Source of the DNA: Planctomycetota bacterium
Lineage (GTDB): Bacteria; Planctomycetota; Planctomycetia; Pirellulales; UBA7805
NCBI GenBank assembly: GCA_003389215.1
Contig: QQVP01000066.1
Coordinates: 21,429-85,428, forward strand
Direction: 5' to 3'
DNA: 64,000 nucleotides
The notes beneath the pieces are model-generated. The model saw nothing but the letters and a program-made list of their open reading frames with translations, did no database searches and was not told the origin of the DNA. Below are positions 1-9,418 of the stretch, piece by piece. Position numbers and translations under genes: made by a program. The stretch's first letter is position 1, and each line of letters opens with the position of its first letter.

Positions 1-34
1 TCGTCCCTTTGCCCTTGCAGGAGAACGTCGACGA

Positions 35-1303
35 ATGCCCGCTGCCTCGGAGAATCGCGCGCTGCGTCTGCTCGTCGGGGCCGGCATGTTCGTCCTGATG
101 GTGGCCGGCATGAAGGCGGCCCAGTCGCTGCTGGTGCCGGTGCTGCTGGCCGGCTTTCTGGCGGTCATTTGCTGGCCGCCGCTGAAGTGGCTTGTCGATC
201 ACCACGTACCGACGTTGGTCGCCCTGTTGATCATCGTGCTGGCGATCGCCAGTGTCGGCCTGGCGGTCGGCGGCCTGATCGGCACCTCGGTCAACGATTT
301 TCGCGGCAAGCTCGGCCAATACGAGAAGGACCTTCGCCAGGAGGTCGCGGGCGCCCTCGCCTGGCTTGAAGCGAAGGGCATCAAGGTGCCGGAGGCGATC
401 AAGCCCCAGCCGCAGCCACCGCCGTCCGACGAGAAGCCGCCGCAGGACGCCGACGAACCGATCGATGTCGCCGCGACGCCCGAAGACGCCCAGCCGCCCG
501 ACGAGATCGAACCGCCTGTCGAAGCTAAGCAGCCCGACGCCCTCGACGAGTTCATGGCCCCGCCGGAGTTCGGCCTCGCTGGCGGTGGCGACCGGCAAAA
601 CGACGCGCGGGCCGACGAGAAGAAGCCTGGCGGTATCGGACTCGGTTTTGCCTTTCGGTTCGTCAGCGACGTGGCCGGCACGCTGCTCGGCTACTTCAGC
701 AACGCGATTCTGATTTTGCTGCTGTTGGTCTTCATGCTGCTGGAGGCCGCCGGTCTGTCGGACAAGGTCACAGCGATTTCCCAGCTGTCCGGCAGCAGCG
801 ACGACGAACAGCAGCGGACTCGCGAAATCACCGAACGAATTCGACACTATGTCTCGCTGAAGACGATCATCAGTCTGCTCACGGGCGGCCTGATCACGGT
901 CGGCCTGTGGATCGTGGGGGTCGACTACTTCGTGATGTGGGGCGTGTTGGCCTTTTTCTTCAATTTCATCCCCAACATCGGCTCGGTGATCGTCGCCGTG
1001 CCGGCGGTGCTTTTCGCTCTGTTGACGGCGGGCTGGAGCGCGGCCATCTGGAGCACCGTGGTCTACCTGGCGGTCAACGGCGTCGTCGGCAATATCGTCG
1101 AGCCACGCATGATGGGCCGGGGACTGGGGCTCTCGACACTCGTCGTCTTCTTGTCGTTGATTTTCTGGGGCTGGGTGCTCGGACCCATCGGCATGCTGCT
1201 CTCGGTGCCGTTGACGATGATCGCCAAGATTGCCCTGGAAGCCTCGCCAGAGACCCGCTGGGTGGCGATCTTGCTCAGTAGCGACGCCGAATTGGTTGAC
1301 TAG
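35..1303 (+). CDS. AI-2E family transporter (permease) with a Pro/Glu-rich insertion
   Basis: Multiple TM segments, C-terminal 'FNFIPNIGSVIVAVPAVLFALL...NGVVGNIVEPRMMGRGLGLSTLVVFLSLIFWGWVLGPIGMLLSVPLT' typical of AI-2E_transport (PF01594). Confidence 0.92.
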   Translation: MPAASENRALRLLVGAGMFVLMVAGMKAAQSLLVPVLLAGFLAVICWPPLKWLVDHHVPTLVALLIIVLAIASVGLAVGGLIGTSVNDFRGKLGQYEKDLRQEVAGALAWLEAKGIKVPEAIKPQPQPPPSDEKPPQDADEPIDVAATPEDAQPPDEIEPPVEAKQPDALDEFMAPPEFGLAGGGDRQNDARADEKKPGGIGLGFAFRFVSDVAGTLLGYFSNAILILLLLVFMLLEAAGLSDKVTAISQLSGSSDDEQQRTREITERIRHYVSLKTIISLLTGGLITVGLWIVGVDYFVMWGVLAFFFNFIPNIGSVIVAVPAVLFALLTAGWSAAIWSTVVYLAVNGVVGNIVEPRMMGRGLGLSTLVVFLSLIFWGWVLGPIGMLLSVPLTMIAKIALEASPETRWVAILLSSDAELVD

Positions 1304-1714
1304 TCGAGCCGATCAGGCCACGTTCTTCGTCCTGCTGCGCTATGCCGAAGCAGTTGCCGAACGGGGCGAACGTGAATATCTCGTGAATTTTCGAGAATCT
1401 TCGGAATAAAATTGCTTCTCGGACGTCAATAAGTTAAACGGAGGGGAACCATCGAGGGACTTCCAACGTACAACAGCAGCAGCGGTCCGACCCCACTCAC
1501 AAGACCGATCCCAGCCAAGCCAACTCCGGCCGACGCACATCGAGCGACAGGGCAGAGCCCGCTGTGCAGTCGTGGTGCGGCTGGGGCAGACCCCGCAGGC
1601 AGCGGTCTTGGCAGGTGACCGAGCGCACGAGGTGCCGCACTGCGCCACGGCGGGTTCCGTTTTCTCAAATTGCGGATTTCTGGCCGCGCGGGGAGTATCG
1701 CGACCGTTGCTCCG

Positions 1715-2170
1715 CTAACGCGCCCGGAGCGGTCGCCGCGGAATCGGCTTCGAGCGGCCATTCTTCGCGCGCGTCTCGCCGAGCACCCTCTGGGCTTTGG
1801 CCAGGTCGTTGACCTTAATCACGGCGGAGCTTCGCCCATGACCGCCAAACTGGGCACACGACGCATAGGCGTAGTCGATCGCCAGGTGTTCTCCGGCCAG
1901 CCGCTCGCAGATGTGGCGAAAGGCCCCGTTGCGACTCGAGATGTCGGCCAACAGCACGTCGGCCATCTCGTACGGTACGCCCGCCGTCTCCAGGGCACTC
2001 CGCGCCAAAGCGGGATCCTCCGCCACGAACCGCAACGTACTGCGATCCTGGGCATCCATGACAGACAAAGCGACGAGGTCCACCTTTTCCTTTCCCACGG
2101 CGTTAAGCACCGTAGCGAGTCGACCCGGCTTATTCACCAAACGAACAGAAAACTGCTTGGCTGTCTGCAT
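1715..2170 (-). CDS. ACT domain-containing protein
   Basis: 'KQFSVRLVNKPGRLATVLNAVGKEKVDLVALSVMDAQDRSTLRFV' ACT-domain pattern, two ACT-like halves. Confidence 0.8.
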   Translation of the reverse strand: MQTAKQFSVRLVNKPGRLATVLNAVGKEKVDLVALSVMDAQDRSTLRFVAEDPALARSALETAGVPYEMADVLLADISSRNGAFRHICERLAGEHLAIDYAYASCAQFGGHGRSSAVIKVNDLAKAQRVLGETRAKNGRSKPIPRRPLRAR

Positions 2171-2700
2171 CGAAGATACCTCCGGAGGCGAGAGAAGGGA
2201 TACGCAAACCGAGGCGGGTGCGCGATCATGGCGGAGACAGGACGGCGCGGTCGCGCCGCCGAGAATCGTCGGGCAAGTTTCCTATCCCGAGCCCGAGCGA
2301 AGGTTGCGTTGAAGAGAGGGGGCAACCCGTCGTGCATGTGTACTCTTCCATGCTGGTCTCTATCGCGAACGTCTAGCGACCCGCTAGCGTCATCGTACCG
2401 GCGTCTTGCTCGATGTCAAAAGGGTTTTCCGCGCCGTTGCGGCCAACCAGGCGGTCCGGGCGAGGGGCGAAGCCGCAAATGCTGGCAAGGGAGGCAAGGA
2501 TTTTTGCGGGAACTTGCTCCGCCGCCGGCGCGTCAAAGCAGTGCGGCGTACCCGGGTCTGGGTCCAGGTGGGCCACCTCCATGTTTGTGACAGGCACGTT
2601 TGTGACAGGCGGGGGGTCACGTGGGATCCAAGGATCGATGAAACTCGCAGAGGGCCGGGACGCGGCAAGATTCGCCGGACCGGTCGGGGAGGAACCAGTC

Positions 2701-5025
2701 ATGCGGAGTTGGCAAACGCGACACACGTTGGCAAGCGACCATTCATCGGCAATTGCCCATCTCACCTTGGCGGCATTGCTCTTCGCCACCCTCGTCGCGG
2801 CCTCGGCGCCCGCTGCCGGTCAAGGATTGCTGGTCAACGTCAACGCCAGTGAGAGCGCCCGCTTGCCGCGACCGCCGGGAGTCTGGCCCCCGCATCCCCC
2901 GCGACCGACACCGCCACCCCCGGCCACCAGCTACAAGATCAAGGAGCTGGCCGTCCAGTCCCGCATCGAAGACCAGATCGCCCAGGTGCAGGTCTCGCAG
3001 TCTTTCGTCAATACCGGCAGCCGCGTGATGGAGGTCTGCTTTCTGTTTCCGCTGCCCTACGACGGAGCGATCGACCGGCTCACCTTGCTCGTCGACGGCA
3101 AGGAGTACGAAGCGAAGCTCCTCGAGGCGACCGAGGCTCGCCGCATCTACGAAGACATCGTCCGCAAGAACAAAGATCCCGCCCTCTTGGAATGGATGGG
3201 CCGCGGCATGTTCAAGACGAGCGTCTTTCCCGTGCCCCCCGGGGCGGAACGCAAAGTGACGCTCCGCTACTCGCAGCTCTGTCGCCATCGCGACGGGCTG
3301 ACCGACTTTACCTTTCCGCTGGCTACGGCCAAGTACACCAGTGCGGCTGTCGAGAAGGTCGACTTCCGCGTCACGATCGCCAGCGACGAGAAGATCAAGA
3401 ACGTCTACAGCCCCTCGCACGAGGTCGACATCAAGCGGTCGGACGATCAGCACGCCACGATCACCTACACCCGCACGAACACCGTCCCCTCGTCCGACTT
3501 CCGTCTGTTCTACGATGTCGATCGCGAGAAGCTCAGCACGAAGGTAATCAGCTATCGCCCCAAAGCGGACGAGGATGGCTTCTTCCTGCTGCTGGCCAGT
3601 CCTGAAATCGAACAGCCCGCCGGCGAAGTGGCCGCCAAGACCGTGATCTTCGTCGTCGATCGGTCGGGCAGCATGCAGGGAACCAAGATCGAGCAGGCCC
3701 GCGGGGCGCTCAAGTTCGTGCTCAACAATCTCCGCGAGGGCGACACCTTTAACATTGTGGCCTACGACAGCGCGGTCGAGAGTTTTCGGCCGGAGCTGCA
3801 GCGGTTCGACGATCCGTCGCGCCAGAGTGCCCTCGGCTTTGTCGAGGGGCTGTACGCCGGCGGCAGCACGAATATCGACGGGGCCCTGAAGACGGCCCTC
3901 GGCATGCTGACGGACAGCACGCGGCCGAGCTACGTGATCTTTCTGACCGACGGATTGCCCACGGTCGGCGAGCAAAACGAGATGAAGATCGCCGCGGCCG
4001 CCCACGAAGCGAACCAGGTCGGCGCCCGCGTGTTCAGCTTCGGCGTCGGCTACGACGTGAACAGCCGGCTGCTGGATCGGCTCAGCGCCAGTGAGAAGGG
4101 GCATAGCTTCTTCGTGCGGCCCAACGAGAATATCGAGGAGCGGGTCAGCCAGATGTACGGCAAGATCTCCGCGCCGGTGATGACCGACGTGGCGATCACC
4201 TTCGACGTCGAGGGCCTGCGAACCGAGGAGGGCGGGGCGGTCAATCGCGTCTATCCCGCCACCGGTTACGACCTGTTCGCGGGCGATCAGCTTGTCGTCG
4301 TCGGTCGCTACAAGAAGCCGGGCAGGGCCAAGGTCACCGTGCGGGGCAAGGTCGGCGATGAGGCCCAGAGCTTCGACTTTCCCGCGGAACTGGTCAACTC
4401 GTCGAGCGATCAGAGCTACGCCTTCGTCGAGAAGCTGTGGGCGATGCGACGAATCGGCGAGATCATCGACGAGCTCGATCTCGAGGGAAGCAACCAGGAA
4501 CTGATCGACGAGCTCGTGGCGCTCTCGACCGCGCACGGCATTCTCACGCCCTACACTTCGTTCTTGGCCGACGAGAACAGCAACTGGCGCGACGCAAGAG
4601 AGAGCGGTCGCCGCGCCGGACAACAACTGGAAGGGCTCGGCGAGGCGAGCGGCGCCCGGGCGTTCCGCCAGCGACGGGCGAAGGCGGGCTTCAAACGGGC
4701 CCAAAGCGCCGACAGCCAGGCGTCCGCAGGTTTCAACGGTCTGCCGGCCTTCGGTTTTGCCGACGACGGCGAAGCCGCCGACCGCGACGAGGCGGCCCCG
4801 CCGGCCCTGGTGCGCATCGGCCGCAAGACGTTCTATCGCCGCGACGGCCGGCAGGTCGACGCCGCGGTGACCGAGGCGATGGAGCAAGACGCCACGCGAA
4901 TCGAGCGGTTCAGCAAAGAGTACTTCGACCTGGTCGAGCGACACGGCGACGAGGCGGCCCGCTGCCTGGCCCTCGACGGCCCGGTGGTGCTGGAACTCGG
5001 CGGCGTGACGTACCTGGTGGAGTAG
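2701..5025 (+). CDS. VIT and VWA domain-containing exported protein
   Basis: Signal peptide after Met at 2701; VIT domain followed by VWA with MIDAS 'VDRSGSMQGTK'; supplied ORF start (2413) looks too far upstream. Confidence 0.9.
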   Translation: MRSWQTRHTLASDHSSAIAHLTLAALLFATLVAASAPAAGQGLLVNVNASESARLPRPPGVWPPHPPRPTPPPPATSYKIKELAVQSRIEDQIAQVQVSQSFVNTGSRVMEVCFLFPLPYDGAIDRLTLLVDGKEYEAKLLEATEARRIYEDIVRKNKDPALLEWMGRGMFKTSVFPVPPGAERKVTLRYSQLCRHRDGLTDFTFPLATAKYTSAAVEKVDFRVTIASDEKIKNVYSPSHEVDIKRSDDQHATITYTRTNTVPSSDFRLFYDVDREKLSTKVISYRPKADEDGFFLLLASPEIEQPAGEVAAKTVIFVVDRSGSMQGTKIEQARGALKFVLNNLREGDTFNIVAYDSAVESFRPELQRFDDPSRQSALGFVEGLYAGGSTNIDGALKTALGMLTDSTRPSYVIFLTDGLPTVGEQNEMKIAAAAHEANQVGARVFSFGVGYDVNSRLLDRLSASEKGHSFFVRPNENIEERVSQMYGKISAPVMTDVAITFDVEGLRTEEGGAVNRVYPATGYDLFAGDQLVVVGRYKKPGRAKVTVRGKVGDEAQSFDFPAELVNSSSDQSYAFVEKLWAMRRIGEIIDELDLEGSNQELIDELVALSTAHGILTPYTSFLADENSNWRDARESGRRAGQQLEGLGEASGARAFRQRRAKAGFKRAQSADSQASAGFNGLPAFGFADDGEAADRDEAAPPALVRIGRKTFYRRDGRQVDAAVTEAMEQDATRIERFSKEYFDLVERHGDEAARCLALDGPVVLELGGVTYLVE

Positions 5026-5055
5026 GAGAGGGTGCGTCAGCTGGCGGTGGCATCA

Positions 5056-5086
5056 GGCTCCGGGAGGGCGAAGCTCCTGCTGAGCC
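5056..5086. repeat. Short palindromic repeat (GGCTC...GAGCC with inner GGAG/CTCC)
   Basis: ggctccgggagggcgaagctcctgctgagcc; nested inverted repeats in the 3' intergenic region of the VWA gene. Confidence 0.5.
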
Positions 5087-5099
5087 GTTGGGATGCAAA

Positions 5100-5175
5100 G
5101 GGGTCAGGTCCAAGTTTTCGGTCAGCGCGATATCAGATTGGAAGTACCAGGCGGCCGAAAATTGGACCAGACCCC
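5100..5175. repeat. Small inverted-repeat element (REP/MITE-like)
   Basis: Left arm ggggtcaggtccaagttttcgg (5100-5121), right arm ccgaaaattggaccagacccc (5155-5175); near-perfect inverted repeat of about 21 bp. Confidence 0.65.
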
Positions 5176-5249
5176 AGGTGTGCCAGCGAAACGCAACTTG
5201 TCCCGCCGCTTAACGTCGGGCGACCGCCAGGTACCCATTGCTGCGAGCC

Positions 5250-6047
5250 TCACTCCACAACGTGCGGAGGCTCCAGCCAACGTCGCAGGAACTGCGAGAG
5301 CAGCGCGAACAACAGGCAGCCTGCCAAGAAGCTGACGAGGAAGACGAGCGAGCTCGCCTCACGCTCGGAAAGCTCCCACGTGAGCAGGAACACGAAGAGC
5401 GTGGCGAGCAAGTAGAAGAACATCGCCAGCATCCGCCACCCGATGCCGACCGTCTTTGAGACCATGGCCGTCGCCGCCAGGGCCAAACAGGTCGTGAAGA
5501 ACGCCGCTCCCAGTAACGCGAAGAGGGCATAGATGTGCGGCGGGTAGCTGGCATTCCGCAATAGGGCGAAACTCGCCGCGGCCAGGGCAGTGATCCAGAG
5601 ACCATCGCGGATCGCCAGCTGAAAGGCACGTCGTCGCAAGGGAGAGGTGGGGGCGTCGGCGACTTCCGGGGGCTCGACCAGTCGCTCGCGAACGATCGCC
5701 CGGCCTTCTTCGGCGTAGGTGACCAACGTGCGGATCGACGGCTCGCGGCGGTGCGAAGCAAACTCGTTGGCAAGGAGCCCCGAGATCCACGGCACGATCA
5801 CCTGGATGGCGAACACGGCCAGCAGGGCCATCGCCGCCTGTGAGAAGTAGATCAACGTCGTCGGAAAACTGGCGAGGATGTCCGATAACGCGATGCCCCC
5901 CAGCAGAATCAGGTAGCGAATCGGCCAGCGCGGACGACGGGCAAGCCCGGCCCAGACCGCCAGCACCGGGCATGCGGCCAGGAGCATGCCGTTGAGTGCA
6001 GCTGTGGCGAGATTGGTCCAAGTATCGTGCATAAAGCGGTCGCTCAA
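5250..6047 (-). CDS. Multi-TM membrane protein, paralogous to N-terminus of downstream-listed 703-aa protein
   Basis: Hydrophobic segments; shared 'GLARRPRWPIRYLILLGGIAL' with 6084..8195 '-GLARRPRWPYRYAILVAAIAL'. Confidence 0.75.
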   Translation of the reverse strand: MSDRFMHDTWTNLATAALNGMLLAACPVLAVWAGLARRPRWPIRYLILLGGIALSDILASFPTTLIYFSQAAMALLAVFAIQVIVPWISGLLANEFASHRREPSIRTLVTYAEEGRAIVRERLVEPPEVADAPTSPLRRRAFQLAIRDGLWITALAAASFALLRNASYPPHIYALFALLGAAFFTTCLALAATAMVSKTVGIGWRMLAMFFYLLATLFVFLLTWELSEREASSLVFLVSFLAGCLLFALLSQFLRRWLEPPHVVE

Positions 6048-6083
6048 GGCTCCGGTCGATTTCTAGCTGAAGGCTCCGGTCGA

Positions 6084-8195
6084 TCACTCCTCGTCTTCGG
6101 CCGGGTCGACCGACTCGCTCTCCGACGGCAGCGCGGCATCGTCTTGTAGCTCTTGTCGCCACTGCTCATCGAGGCGTTTCAATTGTTCCTCCGAGATTCG
6201 GTACCACTCGTCAAAATCGAGAAACAGATCGCCCTCTTCTTGCGACTTGTCGACATCCAAGGGGAGAATTCCCGCTTCGAGCTGGGAACGCGATTCGGCC
6301 ACGGCAACGGGCCCTGCAACGATCTCCGCATCACCCCCTTCCACGTAAATCACCCCGCCGTCGTCAACCCGATTGCGGCCGCGGCTGTAGAGCAGATAGT
6401 CCGCCGAGCCAAGCCGCTGGTAAACGAGCTGGCCTGGCCCGAAGGGATCTTCCGGTACCTCGGACAGGTACTCCGGCACCAGGTCGCTCAGCTCGGGCGG
6501 CACTTCGTCGTGGCGATCACGAAATAGCTCGACGGCAAAGGTAGTCAGCAGCAAGCGATCGTACGCCAACTGCTCGGTCCAGACCTCCCGAAACCTGGGC
6601 CCGCCCAAGTATGCGCCGCCCGTCCATTCGTCGGCAATTGCCAGCAATCGCAACTGCCAATTGTCAACACGCAACATGTAGATTCGCTCTCGGGCCACGA
6701 TTTCGTCGAGGGTCTCACGCGCGGAGCACACCTCTTGGAGCTGGGAGAACACATGCTGCTTCTGACGTTCTTGGAATCGTATGCGATAGCGACTCAGGAT
6801 GCCGCGACCCAGATCCTCGAACCCGTTTCCGACGAAGTACTCGAGTGGGAGTCCACCATCTCCGATGGCACGACCGACACGAATCAGCAATGCGCCGGTC
6901 TCCGCGACATCGTCCATGCGATCCTCATCGGCGGCGTCTTCGGCGATTGCGGCCAGACAGCGGCGCAGCTCGAAGAAAGGGCGGATTCGGTTCACATCCG
7001 TAATCGACGAATCGTCCAGCGGAACATACAACGGCTGCTCGAGGGCAGCCTGTACCTCGTCGACAATCGCCGCGTGCTCGCGTGCGAAGGCCGCCAGCCG
7101 CTTGTCATAATCTTCAAGTGTCCGATCCTCGGTATCTTCATCCTCGACCGCCGGATTGACGACGGCCTCCACTTTGCTGGCGATTTCTTGAAGCATCACG
7201 TATCCGTTCGGCGCGCTCTCCGGCGTGGCAGGAGCGGCCGGCGGCAGCGCCATGCGGAAGTAGATGTACGCGGGGGGCACGACAAGGAGTAGGCAAACCG
7301 CGGCAACTCCACGGCGGGTCCACTTTAGGATGCGTCCACTCGAACGCGGGCCCGCGCCCACAATGCCGCTGGCCGGCCGACGATCTTCACTTCGTCCGCG
7401 GAAGAAGTTACGCCAACAGAGCAGGACGACGAGCAAGAAGACGGCAATCACCGCGGAAAACACCTGATCGAAGGCGACATTCTTGTCCCAGATGTTCGAC
7501 GAGAGTTCGGTAAACCAGGGCTTCTTCTGGTTCCACATGAAGACCAGGGGGGCGCCGCCGAGAGCGAGATACAGAAAGAGGTACGTCGACCGCCAGATGC
7601 GACCGCCCGGCGCGAGCACGAGGAGCGCGGTGAGTAGGGTAACCGCTGACAGAGAGAGGACGCGAAGCGGCAGAACTTCCCCGGCCGTGTTGTCAACCTC
7701 CGGTGCAGAGAATCGACCGATTGCGAACGCGATGGCCATGAGGGCCGTCGCGTAGAGCAATCCTCGAAGACTGATTTGCGGGCTGGGACTTGAAGGGACC
7801 TCGTGCGACGGGTCGGTCGTCGACGATACGGACGTCTCGGCGAGGCCGTTCTGCGCCGTCCCTCGATCGTCATCGGCCTCACTTGCGATTGAGCGAAGGT
7901 CAGGCGCGTGGGCTGTCGGGGAGGGTGCGGCACTTCGACTTTGATACATAAGGAGAACGAGGACCCGAACCGCGACCAGCGTGCCCAACACGACGCCGGC
8001 GTGGCACAGCAGGAAGATGATCACTTCCCGCCCGTAGATGGGAATCCACAGCGCGATGGCCGCCACGAGGATCGCGTAGCGATAGGGCCAGCGGGGGCGC
8101 CGGGCCAGTCCGGTCCAGATCGCCAGCAGGCTATAGCCCGCCAGGACGATGCCGGCCAAGACGTGTAGCGTGATGTCGATCCACTCATGGTCCAT
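6084..8195 (-). CDS. Membrane protein with C-terminal pseudopilin (GspG)-like tail
   Basis: Multiple N-terminal TMs; C-terminal 'DPFGPGQLVYQRLGSADYLLYSRGRNRVDDGG' resembles the end of type II secretion GspG-like domains. Confidence 0.75.
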   Translation of the reverse strand: MDHEWIDITLHVLAGIVLAGYSLLAIWTGLARRPRWPYRYAILVAAIALWIPIYGREVIIFLLCHAGVVLGTLVAVRVLVLLMYQSRSAAPSPTAHAPDLRSIASEADDDRGTAQNGLAETSVSSTTDPSHEVPSSPSPQISLRGLLYATALMAIAFAIGRFSAPEVDNTAGEVLPLRVLSLSAVTLLTALLVLAPGGRIWRSTYLFLYLALGGAPLVFMWNQKKPWFTELSSNIWDKNVAFDQVFSAVIAVFLLVVLLCWRNFFRGRSEDRRPASGIVGAGPRSSGRILKWTRRGVAAVCLLLVVPPAYIYFRMALPPAAPATPESAPNGYVMLQEIASKVEAVVNPAVEDEDTEDRTLEDYDKRLAAFAREHAAIVDEVQAALEQPLYVPLDDSSITDVNRIRPFFELRRCLAAIAEDAADEDRMDDVAETGALLIRVGRAIGDGGLPLEYFVGNGFEDLGRGILSRYRIRFQERQKQHVFSQLQEVCSARETLDEIVARERIYMLRVDNWQLRLLAIADEWTGGAYLGGPRFREVWTEQLAYDRLLLTTFAVELFRDRHDEVPPELSDLVPEYLSEVPEDPFGPGQLVYQRLGSADYLLYSRGRNRVDDGGVIYVEGGDAEIVAGPVAVAESRSQLEAGILPLDVDKSQEEGDLFLDFDEWYRISEEQLKRLDEQWRQELQDDAALPSESESVDPAEDEE

Positions 8196-8379
8196 AAGCA
8201 GCCGCCCCGAATGCCCGCGTGCCAGGTGGTGCCATTGTAGAGAATGCGCCGTGACGCTGCTGTTTGCTGCTTCGACTGCGGCAGAACTTGCCCGCGGCTG
8301 AACAGCACCACACCGAGTGAGCTACCACACCCGGTGAGCCCGTCAACTGCTTCGCGGAATGGAACCCGCCGGACACGCC

Positions 8380-8682
8380 CTAGTTGACGTCAATCCGATC
8401 GACGTCGAGAAAATACTGGCCCACACTCTCGTCACACGTGCTCGCCAGGCTGGCGAGTAATGCCGCGGTCGAAGAGCTGCCGGCGTCGCGGTCCTGAATC
8501 GCGCCGATCGCCGCCCTAATCGCCGCGTCATCGCGAAAGACCAACTCGACGCCCGCGGAAATCTGCACGGTCTTTGGTTCCGCCGCGTATCGCTCGGCGT
8601 ACTTGCCACGCACACCCCCGTGGAGATCCGATTCGCCGTATTCCGGTCGGAGTTCGTCGTCGAAACGGTCTTGGTTAGCCAT
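8380..8682 (-). CDS. Putative antitoxin partner of BrnT-like toxin ('DELRPEY..HGGVRGKYAERY' small protein)
   Basis: Start codon overlaps the stop of the BrnT-like gene by 8 bp (8675-8682); 'FDDELRPEYGESDLHGGVRGKYAERY' motif. Confidence 0.65.
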   Translation of the reverse strand: MANQDRFDDELRPEYGESDLHGGVRGKYAERYAAEPKTVQISAGVELVFRDDAAIRAAIGAIQDRDAGSSSTAALLASLASTCDESVGQYFLDVDRIDVN

Positions 8683-8950
8683 CTTCGTAACTTCGCCTTT
8701 CACTGCGAGTGGCCTGCCGGGTGCTGATGATGCGAATTCGCTCCTCGCGATCGGTGTGCGAGATGAACAGCAACCGCCCGGCAAGTGACGTTCCCATTGT
8801 AATACAGCGATCCTCTTCGAACGAATGGTCGGGGTCGTCGTAGGTCATCGCGAGCGGATCTTGGAACACGGTCATGGCCTCCAGGAATAAGACACCATGG
8901 TTGCGGAGATTCGCGTCCGCCTTGTCGGAATCCCATTCGAATTGCATCAC
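8675..8950 (-). CDS. BrnT family toxin
   Basis: 'FEWDSDKADANLRNHGVLFLEAMTVFQDPLAMTYDDPDHSFEEDRCITMGTSLAGRLLFISHTDREERIRIISTRQATRSERRSYE' matches BrnT (PF04365) pattern. Confidence 0.9.
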   Translation of the reverse strand: MMQFEWDSDKADANLRNHGVLFLEAMTVFQDPLAMTYDDPDHSFEEDRCITMGTSLAGRLLFISHTDREERIRIISTRQATRSERRSYEDG

Positions 8951-8959
8951 GCCACATCG

Positions 8960-9292
8960 CTAGGCTGTCGGCTGCGCGTCGAGGGACTCGTACTCGCCGG
9001 ACGGCACGATTTGAAATCCCGGCTGCCGTTGCCAGATTCGTGACACGACACGGGCGGCGCGCATGTAGACATTCTCACCCTCTTCTGGATCACGGACGTA
9101 CTTCTGCCCATTCACGACGACCAGGTCGTAGCCGGCCGGGGTCTGGACGTAGAATCGATCCGTCTGCGAAAGGACCACCGACTGGTCGTCGATGCGCGAT
9201 TCGCCCGCCACGATGGGGTCGTAACTGAAGACGAGGCCACTAATCGCGGAACCGATGTCGATGCGAGCGCGGTAGATCTTGATGACAGCCAT
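8960..9292 (-). CDS. Hypothetical protein, first gene of BrnT cassette
   Basis: Intact 110-aa ORF ending 9 bp upstream of the BrnT-like start, same strand. Confidence 0.55.
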   Translation of the reverse strand: MAVIKIYRARIDIGSAISGLVFSYDPIVAGESRIDDQSVVLSQTDRFYVQTPAGYDLVVVNGQKYVRDPEEGENVYMRAARVVSRIWQRQPGFQIVPSGEYESLDAQPTA

Positions 9293-9418
9293 CGGTCAGG
9301 TCGGCAAAGTAGTCGGGACGAAGTCGCCACCGCCGTCGCAAGAAGCGTCCGCCGAGGTTGACCGCTTCCCAGGCAATCATACCGCCTAGGTAGCGGATTG
9401 TCGCGTCGCATCGCCAGT

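Noticed and set aside
1340-1812. Overlapping small ORFs between AI-2E transporter and ACT protein
   Set aside because: Short, mutually overlapping, low-complexity Arg/Ala/Pro content; I also considered a structured RNA (SRP, RNase P) here but found no conserved motif.
2743-4944. 733-aa antisense ORF opposite the VIT/VWA gene
   Set aside because: Mirror ORF of a high-GC gene; composition is antisense-like (His/Ala/Val/Asp-rich) and no domain is recognisable, while the + strand has VIT and MIDAS motifs.
4437-5213. 258-aa + ORF at the end of the VWA gene
   Set aside because: Arg-rich frameshadow; its tail reads through the palindromic repeat (LREGEAPAEP).
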